DNA of 41,554 nucleotides from Fidelibacterota bacterium (lineage in GTDB: Bacteria > Fidelibacterota > Marinisomatia > Marinisomatales > TCS55): positions 1-41,554 of the forward strand of contig JASLML010000009.1 in the NCBI GenBank assembly GCA_030746535.1. The letters are read 5' to 3'. Made by a program: the position numbers and the translations under genes. Under the pieces are notes generated by a model. It was not told the DNA's origin, ran no database searches, and was given only the letters and a program-made list of their open reading frames with translations. This document shows, piece by piece, positions 8,653 through 16,548 of the stretch. Positions within the stretch are counted from its first letter, which is position 1; every line of letters starts with the position of its first letter.

Positions 8653-9675
8653 ATGAAAATGCTAGGTCAAATGATCATCAGCGGATTCCGGGGTACGAAT
8701 CTGACGCAACATAGTCCTATAATCAAGGATTTGGAAACATACGATATTGGCGGTGTTATCCTTTATGATGAAGATGTTGCTGATCCGAATTTGGATTCCC
8801 GTAATATTGCTTCACCCGAACAGGTAACACAGCTGGTTCAATACTTAAAGTCCATTAATGATAATTCGTTGATTATTGGAATAGATCAGGAAGGCGGTGA
8901 AGTCCAGCGTTTAAGAACAAAGTACGGTTTTCCTGACTGCCCGTCTTGGGGATCTGTGGGAACAATAAATGATCAAGATGCCACTCGTGACTTTAGCACT
9001 TCCATAGCAGAAACACTCAGCGGACTTGGCATAAACCTGAATTTTGCACCGGTTCTGGATCTCGACATCAATCCGCTAGCTTTCGTTCCGCGGGAAGGAA
9101 GATGTTTCAGCTCAAATCCCGAAATGGTAGCCGAACATGCAAGAATATTTGTTGATGAACATATGTCTAGAAACATTATCCCTGTTTTAAAACATTTTCC
9201 CGGGCTTGGAAGTGCAGCAGCAGACACCCATGAGGGGTTTACCGATATTTCGGATACATGGTCAGAGACTGAACTTATTCCCTACACTTCCCTTTTGAGT
9301 ACTGCGGATATTCCGGTAATCATGGTTGGGCATTGTTTTAACAAGAATCTTGATCCCGATTGGCCGGCTTCCATGTCCCACAATATTATCACCGGCTTAC
9401 TAAGGAAAGAATTAGGCTTTGAAGGCATTGTTGTATGCGACGATCCTATGATGGGCGCAATTGCAAAACATTTTCCGTTTGATGTTGTTATGGAAAAAAT
9501 GATCAATGCAGGAGTAGACCTTTTTTGCTTTGGAAACAATCTCGTGCATGATCCGGATATCGTACCGCGAGTTATAAAAACAATCGAATCATTGATTGCA
9601 TCGGGAAAAATAACAGAAGACAGAATTCAGGAATCCCTAAATCGCATTGCTGCTCTTAAAGAAAACATGTCATGA
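8653..9675 (+). CDS. nagZ: NagZ-like GH3 beta-N-acetylglucosaminidase, cytoplasmic
   Basis: A 340-residue single-domain GH3 enzyme, the usual size of NagZ, with no signal peptide. NagZ removes GlcNAc from GlcNAc-anhydroMurNAc peptides in the cytoplasm during wall recycling. The loop KHFPGLGSAAADTH (180-193) keeps the Asp191/His193 dyad, although the common GHG is GLG here. VVCDDPMMGA places the nucleophile at Asp263. Substrate-recognition motif IGIDQEGGEVQRLR is clear. It overlaps the kinase gene by 4 bases (ATGA) and begins a tightly packed plus-strand chain that runs to 16541. It differs from the lipoprotein GH3 at 4806-7727 in location and length, so the two may act in different compartments. 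Confidence 0.88.
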   Translation: MKMLGQMIISGFRGTNLTQHSPIIKDLETYDIGGVILYDEDVADPNLDSRNIASPEQVTQLVQYLKSINDNSLIIGIDQEGGEVQRLRTKYGFPDCPSWGSVGTINDQDATRDFSTSIAETLSGLGINLNFAPVLDLDINPLAFVPREGRCFSSNPEMVAEHARIFVDEHMSRNIIPVLKHFPGLGSAAADTHEGFTDISDTWSETELIPYTSLLSTADIPVIMVGHCFNKNLDPDWPASMSHNIITGLLRKELGFEGIVVCDDPMMGAIAKHFPFDVVMEKMINAGVDLFCFGNNLVHDPDIVPRVIKTIESLIASGKITEDRIQESLNRIAALKENMS

Positions 9676-10745
9676 ATGCAGATCTGTATATAGGAATAGA
9701 TGGAGGCGCCTCAAAAATATCCGCAGGAATTGTTAGAAAGTCCGCAAACCAAACCTTTCGATTGGAATCCGATGCTGTTTCGGTTGAGGTCCGCAATGCG
9801 CCTTCTTTTTCAAAAACCTTTGCATCGGTTCCGATAAATGTCCAATTAAATGAACACGAATCCGGGCAGTATAATTTATCAATTGAAGAAGAGCGGCAGG
9901 CCATCGCCTACGCTGAAGCCTGCGAAACTGCACTGAGCCAATTGCAGCAGCAAGCTTCTATCGAATATATTCCGATCGGAATTGGAATGCCGGGCATCAA
10001 AACACCGGATAACCAAGGAATTGCCGTCATGAATAATGGACCCAGAATGCCAAGATTTACGGATGTAATAAACAAGCGCTTGCTGATGGCGGAAGTGAAT
10101 ACGTCAATAATCAAAGAATTGGGAGACGATAATTATTTCTGCGGACTCGGAGAATGCAAATCGGAACATGGATCACTTAGAGATGTCGGAACAGCACTTT
10201 ACATCGGCGGCGGCACCGGAATTGCGGATGCATTGATTCTAGATGGCGCACCGGTGCCTATGGATTCCGTGAAAGATAGGTTTCAAAAAACGTGGGAATT
10301 ATCCTCAACGGAAGGATCATCCATTGAGTCACTCATCAGTCAAAACGGATTGATGAAGATGAAAGCCGATGCACTCGGTTCGTCCGTTGAACAATTGGAA
10401 AAAGATGGAATCTACCCGGATGAATTTTTAAAGGATGATGCAGAACTATTAAAATCATTTGTCAAAAATTTCGCATGGCTGATTCATTACAGGATTCTTT
10501 CTTTTTCCCAAAATTTCAGTCAAAAAGTTTTTGAAAAAATAGTCCTCGGACAAAGACTCGGAACGATGTTGGCTGAAATTATTCCCCTTCAGAAAATTGT
10601 AACTGATTCAGTAAATAACGCCGTCAAAGGATCTAACGAATTACAATCCGAAATCAAGAATCACTATTTAGACTCTGATTTTCTCGTATTTTCAAATCTT
10701 ACAGAAGCCCCAATTATTGGAGCCGCGGCAGCAGTCAGCGAATGA
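9672..10745 (+). CDS. BadF/ROK-like sugar kinase, probable N-acetylglucosamine or N-acetylmuramate kinase
   Basis: A 357-residue ASKHA-fold kinase. The phosphate-1 loop is GIDGGASKI (8-16), and an adenosine/phosphate-2 loop GGGTGIADALILDG starts at 179. GIGMPGIKTPDN near residue 100 is also typical. The protein has no signal peptide. Its position directly after NagZ (4-base overlap) and before a SpoIID-domain gene (3-base overlap) suggests it phosphorylates the sugars NagZ releases. That assignment is an inference; the sequence does not distinguish GlcNAc from MurNAc or glucosamine. I did not see the ROK zinc motif CxCGxxGC. MurQ and NagA are absent from the window. Confidence 0.75.
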   Translation: MNADLYIGIDGGASKISAGIVRKSANQTFRLESDAVSVEVRNAPSFSKTFASVPINVQLNEHESGQYNLSIEEERQAIAYAEACETALSQLQQQASIEYIPIGIGMPGIKTPDNQGIAVMNNGPRMPRFTDVINKRLLMAEVNTSIIKELGDDNYFCGLGECKSEHGSLRDVGTALYIGGGTGIADALILDGAPVPMDSVKDRFQKTWELSSTEGSSIESLISQNGLMKMKADALGSSVEQLEKDGIYPDEFLKDDAELLKSFVKNFAWLIHYRILSFSQNFSQKVFEKIVLGQRLGTMLAEIIPLQKIVTDSVNNAVKGSNELQSEIKNHYLDSDFLVFSNLTEAPIIGAAAAVSE

Positions 10746-11944
10746 TGAAACAATATCCAAAACGAATTAAAGTGGGGATCATCATTCCTTCCGATAATAT
10801 AGAATCAGTTACCCTAACATTTCCCGATCCATCCCTGTATGAGATCGAATCCGATGACCGAATAGATCCAACGTGCAAAACTCCCCGCGCACTTACCGTG
10901 TCGGCTGGTCAACATCTAAAGATTCGGCAAATGAGTGATAGCCTTAATAATGATTTTGCTGTGATTTCGGACGTCATTGCCGGCCGGCAGTTCCATTGGA
11001 GAAAAACTATTGATGTTTCTCTCCCGGGAAATCTTGAAATCGAAAATGCCGATAATGTTCTAATTCTCACCAATGATGTCCCCCTGGAAGATTACCTCGC
11101 CTGCGTAGCAGTTTCTGAAATGAGCGGAAATTGTCCCGACGCATTCCTTGAATCGCAGATGATAGCGGCACGATCCTGGTTATTGGCTAATCTTCGAAAG
11201 AAACATCCGGAACTAGGAATTGATGTGTGCAACGATGACTGTTGCCAACGCTATCAGGGAATCGCAGGCCTCAATACGCAGGCAGCAATCATAGCAAAGC
11301 GATGTGCAGGAAAAATATTGACCTATAATGGTGAAATCGTAGATGCAAGGTATTCTAAATCCTGCGGAGGGGTGACCGAATCTGGAAACAATGTTTGGCC
11401 GTCAGAAAATTTACCTTATCTCAGTTCGGTCATAGATGGCGATCCGCCATTTTGTGGGCCCCAGTACATTAATGATGCTGATTTACCAATATATCTTGGC
11501 AATGTGGATGAACAGCATTCCTATTTCAGGTGGAGCAAAGAAATCAGCCAAGGAGATCTTACTGACCATGTGAATGCACTGCATCACTTGGAAGCCGACT
11601 GCATTTTAGGATTGGAAAATGAAAAATCCGGACCATCCGGAAGATTGCTTTCCTGTAACCTTGTTTTTGTAGATTCTGCCGGCATACGGCACACCCATCC
11701 TCTTGAAACAGAATATACCATACGGCAAACTCTGGATTCCTCCTTCCTGTTCAGTTCGGCTTTTACCATGACGCCGTCCGGGGAAAATCAAACAAATCCT
11801 GAGAAATTTATCTTTACGGGCAAAGGCTGGGGACACGGCGCAGGTTTGTGCCAAATCGGTGCGCTCGGCATGGCTCTTTCCGGAAAATCTTCGGATGAAA
11901 TATTGAGGCATTATTTTCCGGAAGCGGATCTGGATACTATTTAA
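10742..11944 (+). CDS. SpoIID/LytB-domain protein without a signal peptide
   Basis: A 400-residue protein with the SpoIID domain over about 110-395. The catalytic-type glutamate is Glu126 in AVSEMSGNCPDAF, followed by AARSWLLANL, then CNDDCCQRYQG, SKSCGGVTESG and the C-terminal GKGWGHGAGLCQIGA (GWGHG at 362-366). SpoIID enzymes are lytic transglycosylases that cut denuded glycan strands; LytB proteins stimulate amidases. The N-terminus (MMKQYPKRIKVGIIIPSDN) shows no signal peptide or membrane anchor, unlike the sporulation enzyme. Overlaps on the upstream side place it in the same transcript as the NagZ-like hydrolase and kinase. A cytoplasmic role on imported muropeptides is possible but unproven. 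Confidence 0.85.
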   Translation: MMKQYPKRIKVGIIIPSDNIESVTLTFPDPSLYEIESDDRIDPTCKTPRALTVSAGQHLKIRQMSDSLNNDFAVISDVIAGRQFHWRKTIDVSLPGNLEIENADNVLILTNDVPLEDYLACVAVSEMSGNCPDAFLESQMIAARSWLLANLRKKHPELGIDVCNDDCCQRYQGIAGLNTQAAIIAKRCAGKILTYNGEIVDARYSKSCGGVTESGNNVWPSENLPYLSSVIDGDPPFCGPQYINDADLPIYLGNVDEQHSYFRWSKEISQGDLTDHVNALHHLEADCILGLENEKSGPSGRLLSCNLVFVDSAGIRHTHPLETEYTIRQTLDSSFLFSSAFTMTPSGENQTNPEKFIFTGKGWGHGAGLCQIGALGMALSGKSSDEILRHYFPEADLDTI

Positions 11945-11948
11945 TCAT

Positions 11949-13766
11949 ATGGCGCTTCATACAATAGACTGGTTCATAATCGGCGGCTATATCCTTTTTT
12001 CGCTCGGAGTGGGGATCTACTTCTCGCGTCGGGCCGGATCCAGCACTGAAGAGTATTTTTTATCAGGACGTACACTGCCGTGGTGGATCGTCGGCACTTC
12101 GATGGTAGCAACTACTTTTGCAGCGGATACACCGCTTGCAATTACGGAGTTCGTCCGTGGTTCGGGGATATGGCAAAACTGGTTTTGGTGGAATTTATTA
12201 TTATCCGGACTTCTGGGTGCAATACTCTTCTCCCGGCTATGGAGACGAGCGAAGGTTTTAACAGATAATGAATTATTGGAGATCAGGTATAGCGGAAAGC
12301 CTGCAGCAGCACTACGGGCATTCAAGGCCGGATATTTTGCAATTCTCTATAATTTTATCGTCATGGGCTGGGTTATCAATGCAATGGCTTCCGTGGCCGC
12401 TGTCCTCCTGAATATTGATCGCTGGACTGCCGTTTGGATCTGCGTAGCGATTGCCTTGCTCTATGCACTTCTTTCAGGATTCTGGGGAGTTGTTGTAACG
12501 GATATCGTCCAATTTTTCATTGCAATGATTGGTTCAATTTTGCTTGCGGTCATTGCTGTTAATGCTGTTGGCGGAATGGATATGCTGCTGGAAAAACTCA
12601 GCCAGCTAAAGTCTTCGGGCATTGTCCATGACACGACTCTAAAATTTATTCCTCCTGTGCCTGAAGCAGATTTTTTCAGTATCTCATTTTGGGATTCCCC
12701 GTTTTCAAAATTTCTAGTCTTCATGACAATCATGTGGTGGTCGCACCACGGAACAGACGGCGGCGGCTATATTATTCAGCGGATGTCCTCCGCAAAAAAT
12801 GAAAAGCACGCGTTGGCGGCAACACTTTGGTTCAACATTGCACATTATGCATTGCGCGTCTGGCCGTGGATTGCGGTTGCGCTGGCATCCATGGTTGTCT
12901 TTCCCGTCATTCCCGATTCTTATGCAGATCTCGGATCCAAAGCCGGATATCCTCTTATTATGAACGAATATTTAGGATCAGGATTGAAAGGTTTATTGAT
13001 CGTTTCATTTTTAGCGGCGTTTATGTCAACGATTGATACTCACTTGAATTGGGGAGCATCCTACCTTGTGAACGATATTTATAAACGATTTATCAAGAAT
13101 GACGGAAGCCAGCATCATTATGTTTTGGTCAGCAGGATTATTACAGTCATCCTGATGGTGTGCGCAGCCTTCGTGGCGATCAACATGCAAAGCATCAGCA
13201 AAGCATGGGAGTTTATTTATGCCATGGGAGCGGGGATAGGCGCTGTTCTAATTCTGAGGTGGTTTTGGTGGCGTATCAATGCCTGGACAGAAATATCCGC
13301 ACTGCTGACTTCTATTGTCATTACAATCGTCCTTGAGTTAATTGCGTGGCAGCAAACCATTTTAGCTGACATTCCCTATGCATTGTTTAACCGAGCTCCG
13401 GTACTTTTTGGAATCACGCTGCAAGTTCATCACAAATTAATGATCATTGTTCCGGCAGCTATTATCGTGTGGATATGTATTACTTTTCTTACAAAACCGG
13501 AATCCGAACGCACCCTCACAACATTTTATGACAGAGTCCAACCCGGAGGCTGGTGGGGATCATTTGCAATCAAAAGTGATATGCAGCCGGTAACACAGGG
13601 ATTCTTTCTCAACTGGATTGCAGGCACGGCTCTGATCTATGGCCTGAATTTTGCAATTGGGAACTGGCTGTTTGGGAATGGCCGCTATGCTCTCAGTTTA
13701 CTCCTAATCTCGGCAATTGGGTTTTGGTGGATCTGGAATAACCTTTTGAAGAAAATAGACGAATGA
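11949..13766 (+). CDS. Sodium:solute symporter (SSS family)
   Basis: A 605-residue polytopic inner-membrane protein with 13 to 15 apparent hydrophobic segments. It begins WFIIGGYILFSLGVGIYFSRR, then GRTLPWWIVGTSMVATTFAADTP, the usual SSS signature around TM1-TM2. A long motif-rich core follows, including FLAAFMSTIDTHLNWGASYLVND near residue 355. It begins 4 bases after the SpoIID gene and overlaps the NagX-like gene by 4. In this chain it is the only evident importer, so it may bring amino sugars or muropeptides across the inner membrane by Na+ symport. The substrate is inferred from the neighbours only; SSS proteins carry many solutes. Confidence 0.85.
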   Translation: MALHTIDWFIIGGYILFSLGVGIYFSRRAGSSTEEYFLSGRTLPWWIVGTSMVATTFAADTPLAITEFVRGSGIWQNWFWWNLLLSGLLGAILFSRLWRRAKVLTDNELLEIRYSGKPAAALRAFKAGYFAILYNFIVMGWVINAMASVAAVLLNIDRWTAVWICVAIALLYALLSGFWGVVVTDIVQFFIAMIGSILLAVIAVNAVGGMDMLLEKLSQLKSSGIVHDTTLKFIPPVPEADFFSISFWDSPFSKFLVFMTIMWWSHHGTDGGGYIIQRMSSAKNEKHALAATLWFNIAHYALRVWPWIAVALASMVVFPVIPDSYADLGSKAGYPLIMNEYLGSGLKGLLIVSFLAAFMSTIDTHLNWGASYLVNDIYKRFIKNDGSQHHYVLVSRIITVILMVCAAFVAINMQSISKAWEFIYAMGAGIGAVLILRWFWWRINAWTEISALLTSIVITIVLELIAWQQTILADIPYALFNRAPVLFGITLQVHHKLMIIVPAAIIVWICITFLTKPESERTLTTFYDRVQPGGWWGSFAIKSDMQPVTQGFFLNWIAGTALIYGLNFAIGNWLFGNGRYALSLLLISAIGFWWIWNNLLKKIDE

Positions 13767-14875
13767 ATACGCCACAGCGGTTTATCGCTTTAGATGTATT
13801 CCGGGGAATGACGATTGCTCTCATGATTCTTGTAAATAATCCCGGAACGTGGGCGCATGTGTACGCTCCCCTTCGCCACGCCGCTTGGCACGGCTGCACT
13901 CCAACGGATCTGGTATTCCCCTTCTTCCTATTCATTGCCGGGGTAGCTATGCGCTTTTCGCTGGCTAAGGAAAATTTCTGCCGCAGTAAAAAAGTCTATA
14001 TGAAGATCTTTTGGAGGGCCGTTACTATTTTTGTGTTCGGACTGCTTCTGAATGCATTTCCTTTCATACGCCAAGACTGGGACTGGTCTACTTTCCGCAT
14101 CATGGGGGTACTTCAGCGGATTGGAATTGCTTACGGAATCGGTGCTTTTCTTGTCGTACGGTTTTCTTTCACCCAGCTATGGGGAATTATAACAACATCG
14201 CTAATAGGATACTGGTTAATCCTGTGGGGATTCGGCGGCAGTGATCCGTTTTCATTAGAGCAAAATCTCGTCCGAACCATCGATCTGGCAGTTTTGGGTG
14301 CATCCCATCTCTGGACTGGGGCCGGAATTCCATTTGATCCCGAAGGACTGCTCAGCACCATACCTGCAATCGGCACGCTTCTGCTTGGATACATGGCGGG
14401 ACTTATGATCCACACTGCTTCCGATAGGAAAGAAAATGTAAAAAAAATGATCTACTTCGGCGGCATTCTGACCGCAGCCGGGCTGGCTTGGGCATTTGTA
14501 TTTCCCATCAATAAATCTCTGTGGACAAGTTCTTATGTTCTGTTTACCGCTGGGCTAGCCACTATCATGTTGGCCGCTCTTGTCTGGTGCATTGATCTAA
14601 AAGGTGTTACAAAACCATTTTGGCCGTTTGTAGTCTACGGCACCAATTCCATTTTCTTGTTTGTAGGCTCCGGGCTGTGGGCTAAGACCATCCTGAAAAT
14701 ACAATTTAGCATGGAGGGGCAACCTGTTTCGGGATATGCCTATCTTTACAAAACCGTTTTTCAGCCTTTTGCCGGTGACCTGAAAGGCTCTCTCCTGTTT
14801 GCTCTTGCTCATGTTTTCATATGGTGGCTGATTCTGTTATGGATGCATCGGAAAAAAATATTTATCAAAATTTGA
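13763..14875 (+). CDS. nagX: NagX-like / heparan-alpha-glucosaminide N-acetyltransferase family membrane protein (COG4299, DUF5009)
   Basis: A 370-residue membrane protein with about 10 hydrophobic segments. The start RFIALDVFRGMTIALMILVNNPG and the RHAAWHGCTPTDLVFPFFLFIAG segment are characteristic of COG4299, including the conserved histidine region. Relatives are the human lysosomal HGSNAT, which acetylates terminal glucosamine across a membrane, and bacterial NagX, found in GlcNAc-use gene clusters. The job in bacteria is not settled; transmembrane acetylation of amino sugars is a reasonable inference. An ATGA overlap links it to the symporter, and its stop overlaps the proposed TTG start of the next gene. 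Confidence 0.82.
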   Translation: MNTPQRFIALDVFRGMTIALMILVNNPGTWAHVYAPLRHAAWHGCTPTDLVFPFFLFIAGVAMRFSLAKENFCRSKKVYMKIFWRAVTIFVFGLLLNAFPFIRQDWDWSTFRIMGVLQRIGIAYGIGAFLVVRFSFTQLWGIITTSLIGYWLILWGFGGSDPFSLEQNLVRTIDLAVLGASHLWTGAGIPFDPEGLLSTIPAIGTLLLGYMAGLMIHTASDRKENVKKMIYFGGILTAAGLAWAFVFPINKSLWTSSYVLFTAGLATIMLAALVWCIDLKGVTKPFWPFVVYGTNSIFLFVGSGLWAKTILKIQFSMEGQPVSGYAYLYKTVFQPFAGDLKGSLLFALAHVFIWWLILLWMHRKKIFIKI

Positions 14876-15795
14876 TATCTATCCGATTCATTCTTGTCTT
14901 AATCACTTTCGGGTTTTTCCTGCTTGCATCCGAAAGGCCTAATGGTCCGTATATCGTTGTACTGGGCACAGCACAGGACGGCGGATTACCTCACGCCGGA
15001 TGCCGGAAAGTCTGCTGCAAAAACGCATGGGAAAAACCGGAAGCAAATAAACGTGTCGCATCTCTTGGAATTGTTGATCCTGTTTCCGGAAAATCGTGGA
15101 TGATTGATGCAACGCCCGATTTTCCGGAGCAATTAACAGCACTAACAGATGATCATCGTTCAAATCTTGAGGGAATATTCCTGACACATGCGCACATCGG
15201 CCACTACACCGGCCTCATGCACCTCGGACGGGAAGTGATGGGATCAGCAAATATTGATGTTTTTGCAATGCCGAGAATGAGCCGATTCCTCACTAATAAC
15301 GGACCTTGGAATCAACTGGTGGAATTGGGCAACATTTCCATTCAGCCAATCCGCAATAAGGTAACCGTTGGCTTAGCAAAAAATCTTTGGATGGAGCCGA
15401 TCCAAGTGCCTCACAGGGATGAATATTCGGAAACAGTCGGGTATAGAATTTCCGGCTCAAAGCGTTCTCTTTTGTATATTCCCGATATTGACAAATGGTC
15501 CAAATGGGAAATGAACATTGTAACTGAAATATCGAAAAACTCTTTTGTACTTATTGACGGCACTTTCTTCGCAGGGAATGAAATTCCCAACAGGGATATG
15601 TCCGAGATTCCGCATCCGTTTATTGTTGAGAGCATGAACATCCTTCATCATCTTTCTGAAACCGCGAAAAATAAGATTCACTTTATTCACCTCAATCACT
15701 CAAACCCGCTTCATGACCCTGAATCGCCGGAAGCTAAAAGCGTGAGAAATAATGGATTCAACATTGCTCAGGAAGATCAGGAGTTTCAGCTGTGA
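14872..15795 (+). CDS. Exported PqqB/PhnP-like metallo-beta-lactamase-fold hydrolase
   Basis: About 307 residues with a metallo-hydrolase fold similar to PqqB and PhnP: YIVVLGTAQDGGLPHAGC, a following CRKVCC cysteine group, TPDFPEQL, LTHAHIGHYTGL and VPHRDEYSETVGYRI. The metal motif is HAHIGH (106-111), with Gly110 where the HxHxDH aspartate normally sits. I place the start at TTG 14872, which gives a TTGA overlap with the previous stop, like the ATGA/GTGA junctions nearby, and a compact signal peptide (ISIRFILVLITFGFFLLAS). ATG codons at 14821 and 14839 are alternatives with longer overlap. The substrate is unknown; its place in the salvage chain suggests a phosphodiester or lactam-type step, but that is a guess. 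Confidence 0.75.
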   Translation: MISIRFILVLITFGFFLLASERPNGPYIVVLGTAQDGGLPHAGCRKVCCKNAWEKPEANKRVASLGIVDPVSGKSWMIDATPDFPEQLTALTDDHRSNLEGIFLTHAHIGHYTGLMHLGREVMGSANIDVFAMPRMSRFLTNNGPWNQLVELGNISIQPIRNKVTVGLAKNLWMEPIQVPHRDEYSETVGYRISGSKRSLLYIPDIDKWSKWEMNIVTEISKNSFVLIDGTFFAGNEIPNRDMSEIPHPFIVESMNILHHLSETAKNKIHFIHLNHSNPLHDPESPEAKSVRNNGFNIAQEDQEFQL

Positions 15796-16541
15796 ATTCG
15801 TCTAAAAAAGTATTCATCACAGGTGCCAGCAGCGGCATCGGTGAATATTTGTCCTATGCCTATGCAGAACGGGGATATTTTATCGGATTGGCGGCCCGGC
15901 GAAGAGACCGCCTTGATTTGGTCCAATCAAAATGTGAATCAATCGGAAGTGAAGCAAAAGTATACGAACTCGATGTACTGGATGAAAAAGCCTGCCGGGA
16001 AGCTGCTCAGGATTTTATCAGCCTCCCCGGTGAAATTGATTCCATTTATGCCAATGCAGGAGTGGGCGGCGCGGACAATTTAAGCTCAGGAACCGCTGAG
16101 GCTATGAACCGGGTTTTAAGCATCAATATTTTAGGCGCTACCAATACGGTGATGCCGTTCATTCCCTATTTGAAAGAACAAAAAAGCGGAAAAATTGCGG
16201 TGGTCAGCTCGGTGGCGAGTTTCCGGGGATTAGCGCATCATTCCGCTTACAGCGGTTCCAAAGCGGCTGTTCGAAATATTTGCCAAGGCTGGGGCACGGC
16301 GCTACATAAACACGGCATTTCAGTAACTGCTGTCTGTCCGGGGTTTATCAAAAGTGAAATGACGGATCGAAATGACATTCCCATGCCTTTCCTTATGGAT
16401 ACTGACGTTGCTGCGGAGAAAATTATCAAAGCCGTGAACAAAGGGAAAAAAGTGTTCATTTTCCCTTGGCAGTGGAAAGTGCTGGTTGTACCGCTGATGA
16501 GATTTGCTCCGGATTGGCTGGTTCAAAAAATAGGAATGTAA
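15792..16541 (+). CDS. Short-chain dehydrogenase/reductase (classical SDR)
   Basis: A 249-residue NAD(P)-dependent oxidoreductase. The Rossmann cofactor loop is TGASSGIG (10-17), followed by basic residues AARRR that favour NADP(H). NAG is seen at about residue 90, catalytic Ser139/Ser140 in VVSSVAS, and YSGSK with Tyr153 and Lys157. The start is GTG at 15792, giving a GTGA overlap with the metallo-hydrolase. The substrate cannot be read from sequence. It closes the plus-strand chain and converges on the acyl-CoA synthetase gene with 7 bases between the stops; no hairpin terminator is visible there. Confidence 0.85.
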   Translation: MNSSKKVFITGASSGIGEYLSYAYAERGYFIGLAARRRDRLDLVQSKCESIGSEAKVYELDVLDEKACREAAQDFISLPGEIDSIYANAGVGGADNLSSGTAEAMNRVLSINILGATNTVMPFIPYLKEQKSGKIAVVSSVASFRGLAHHSAYSGSKAAVRNICQGWGTALHKHGISVTAVCPGFIKSEMTDRNDIPMPFLMDTDVAAEKIIKAVNKGKKVFIFPWQWKVLVVPLMRFAPDWLVQKIGM

Positions 16542-16548
16542 TTTTTTA

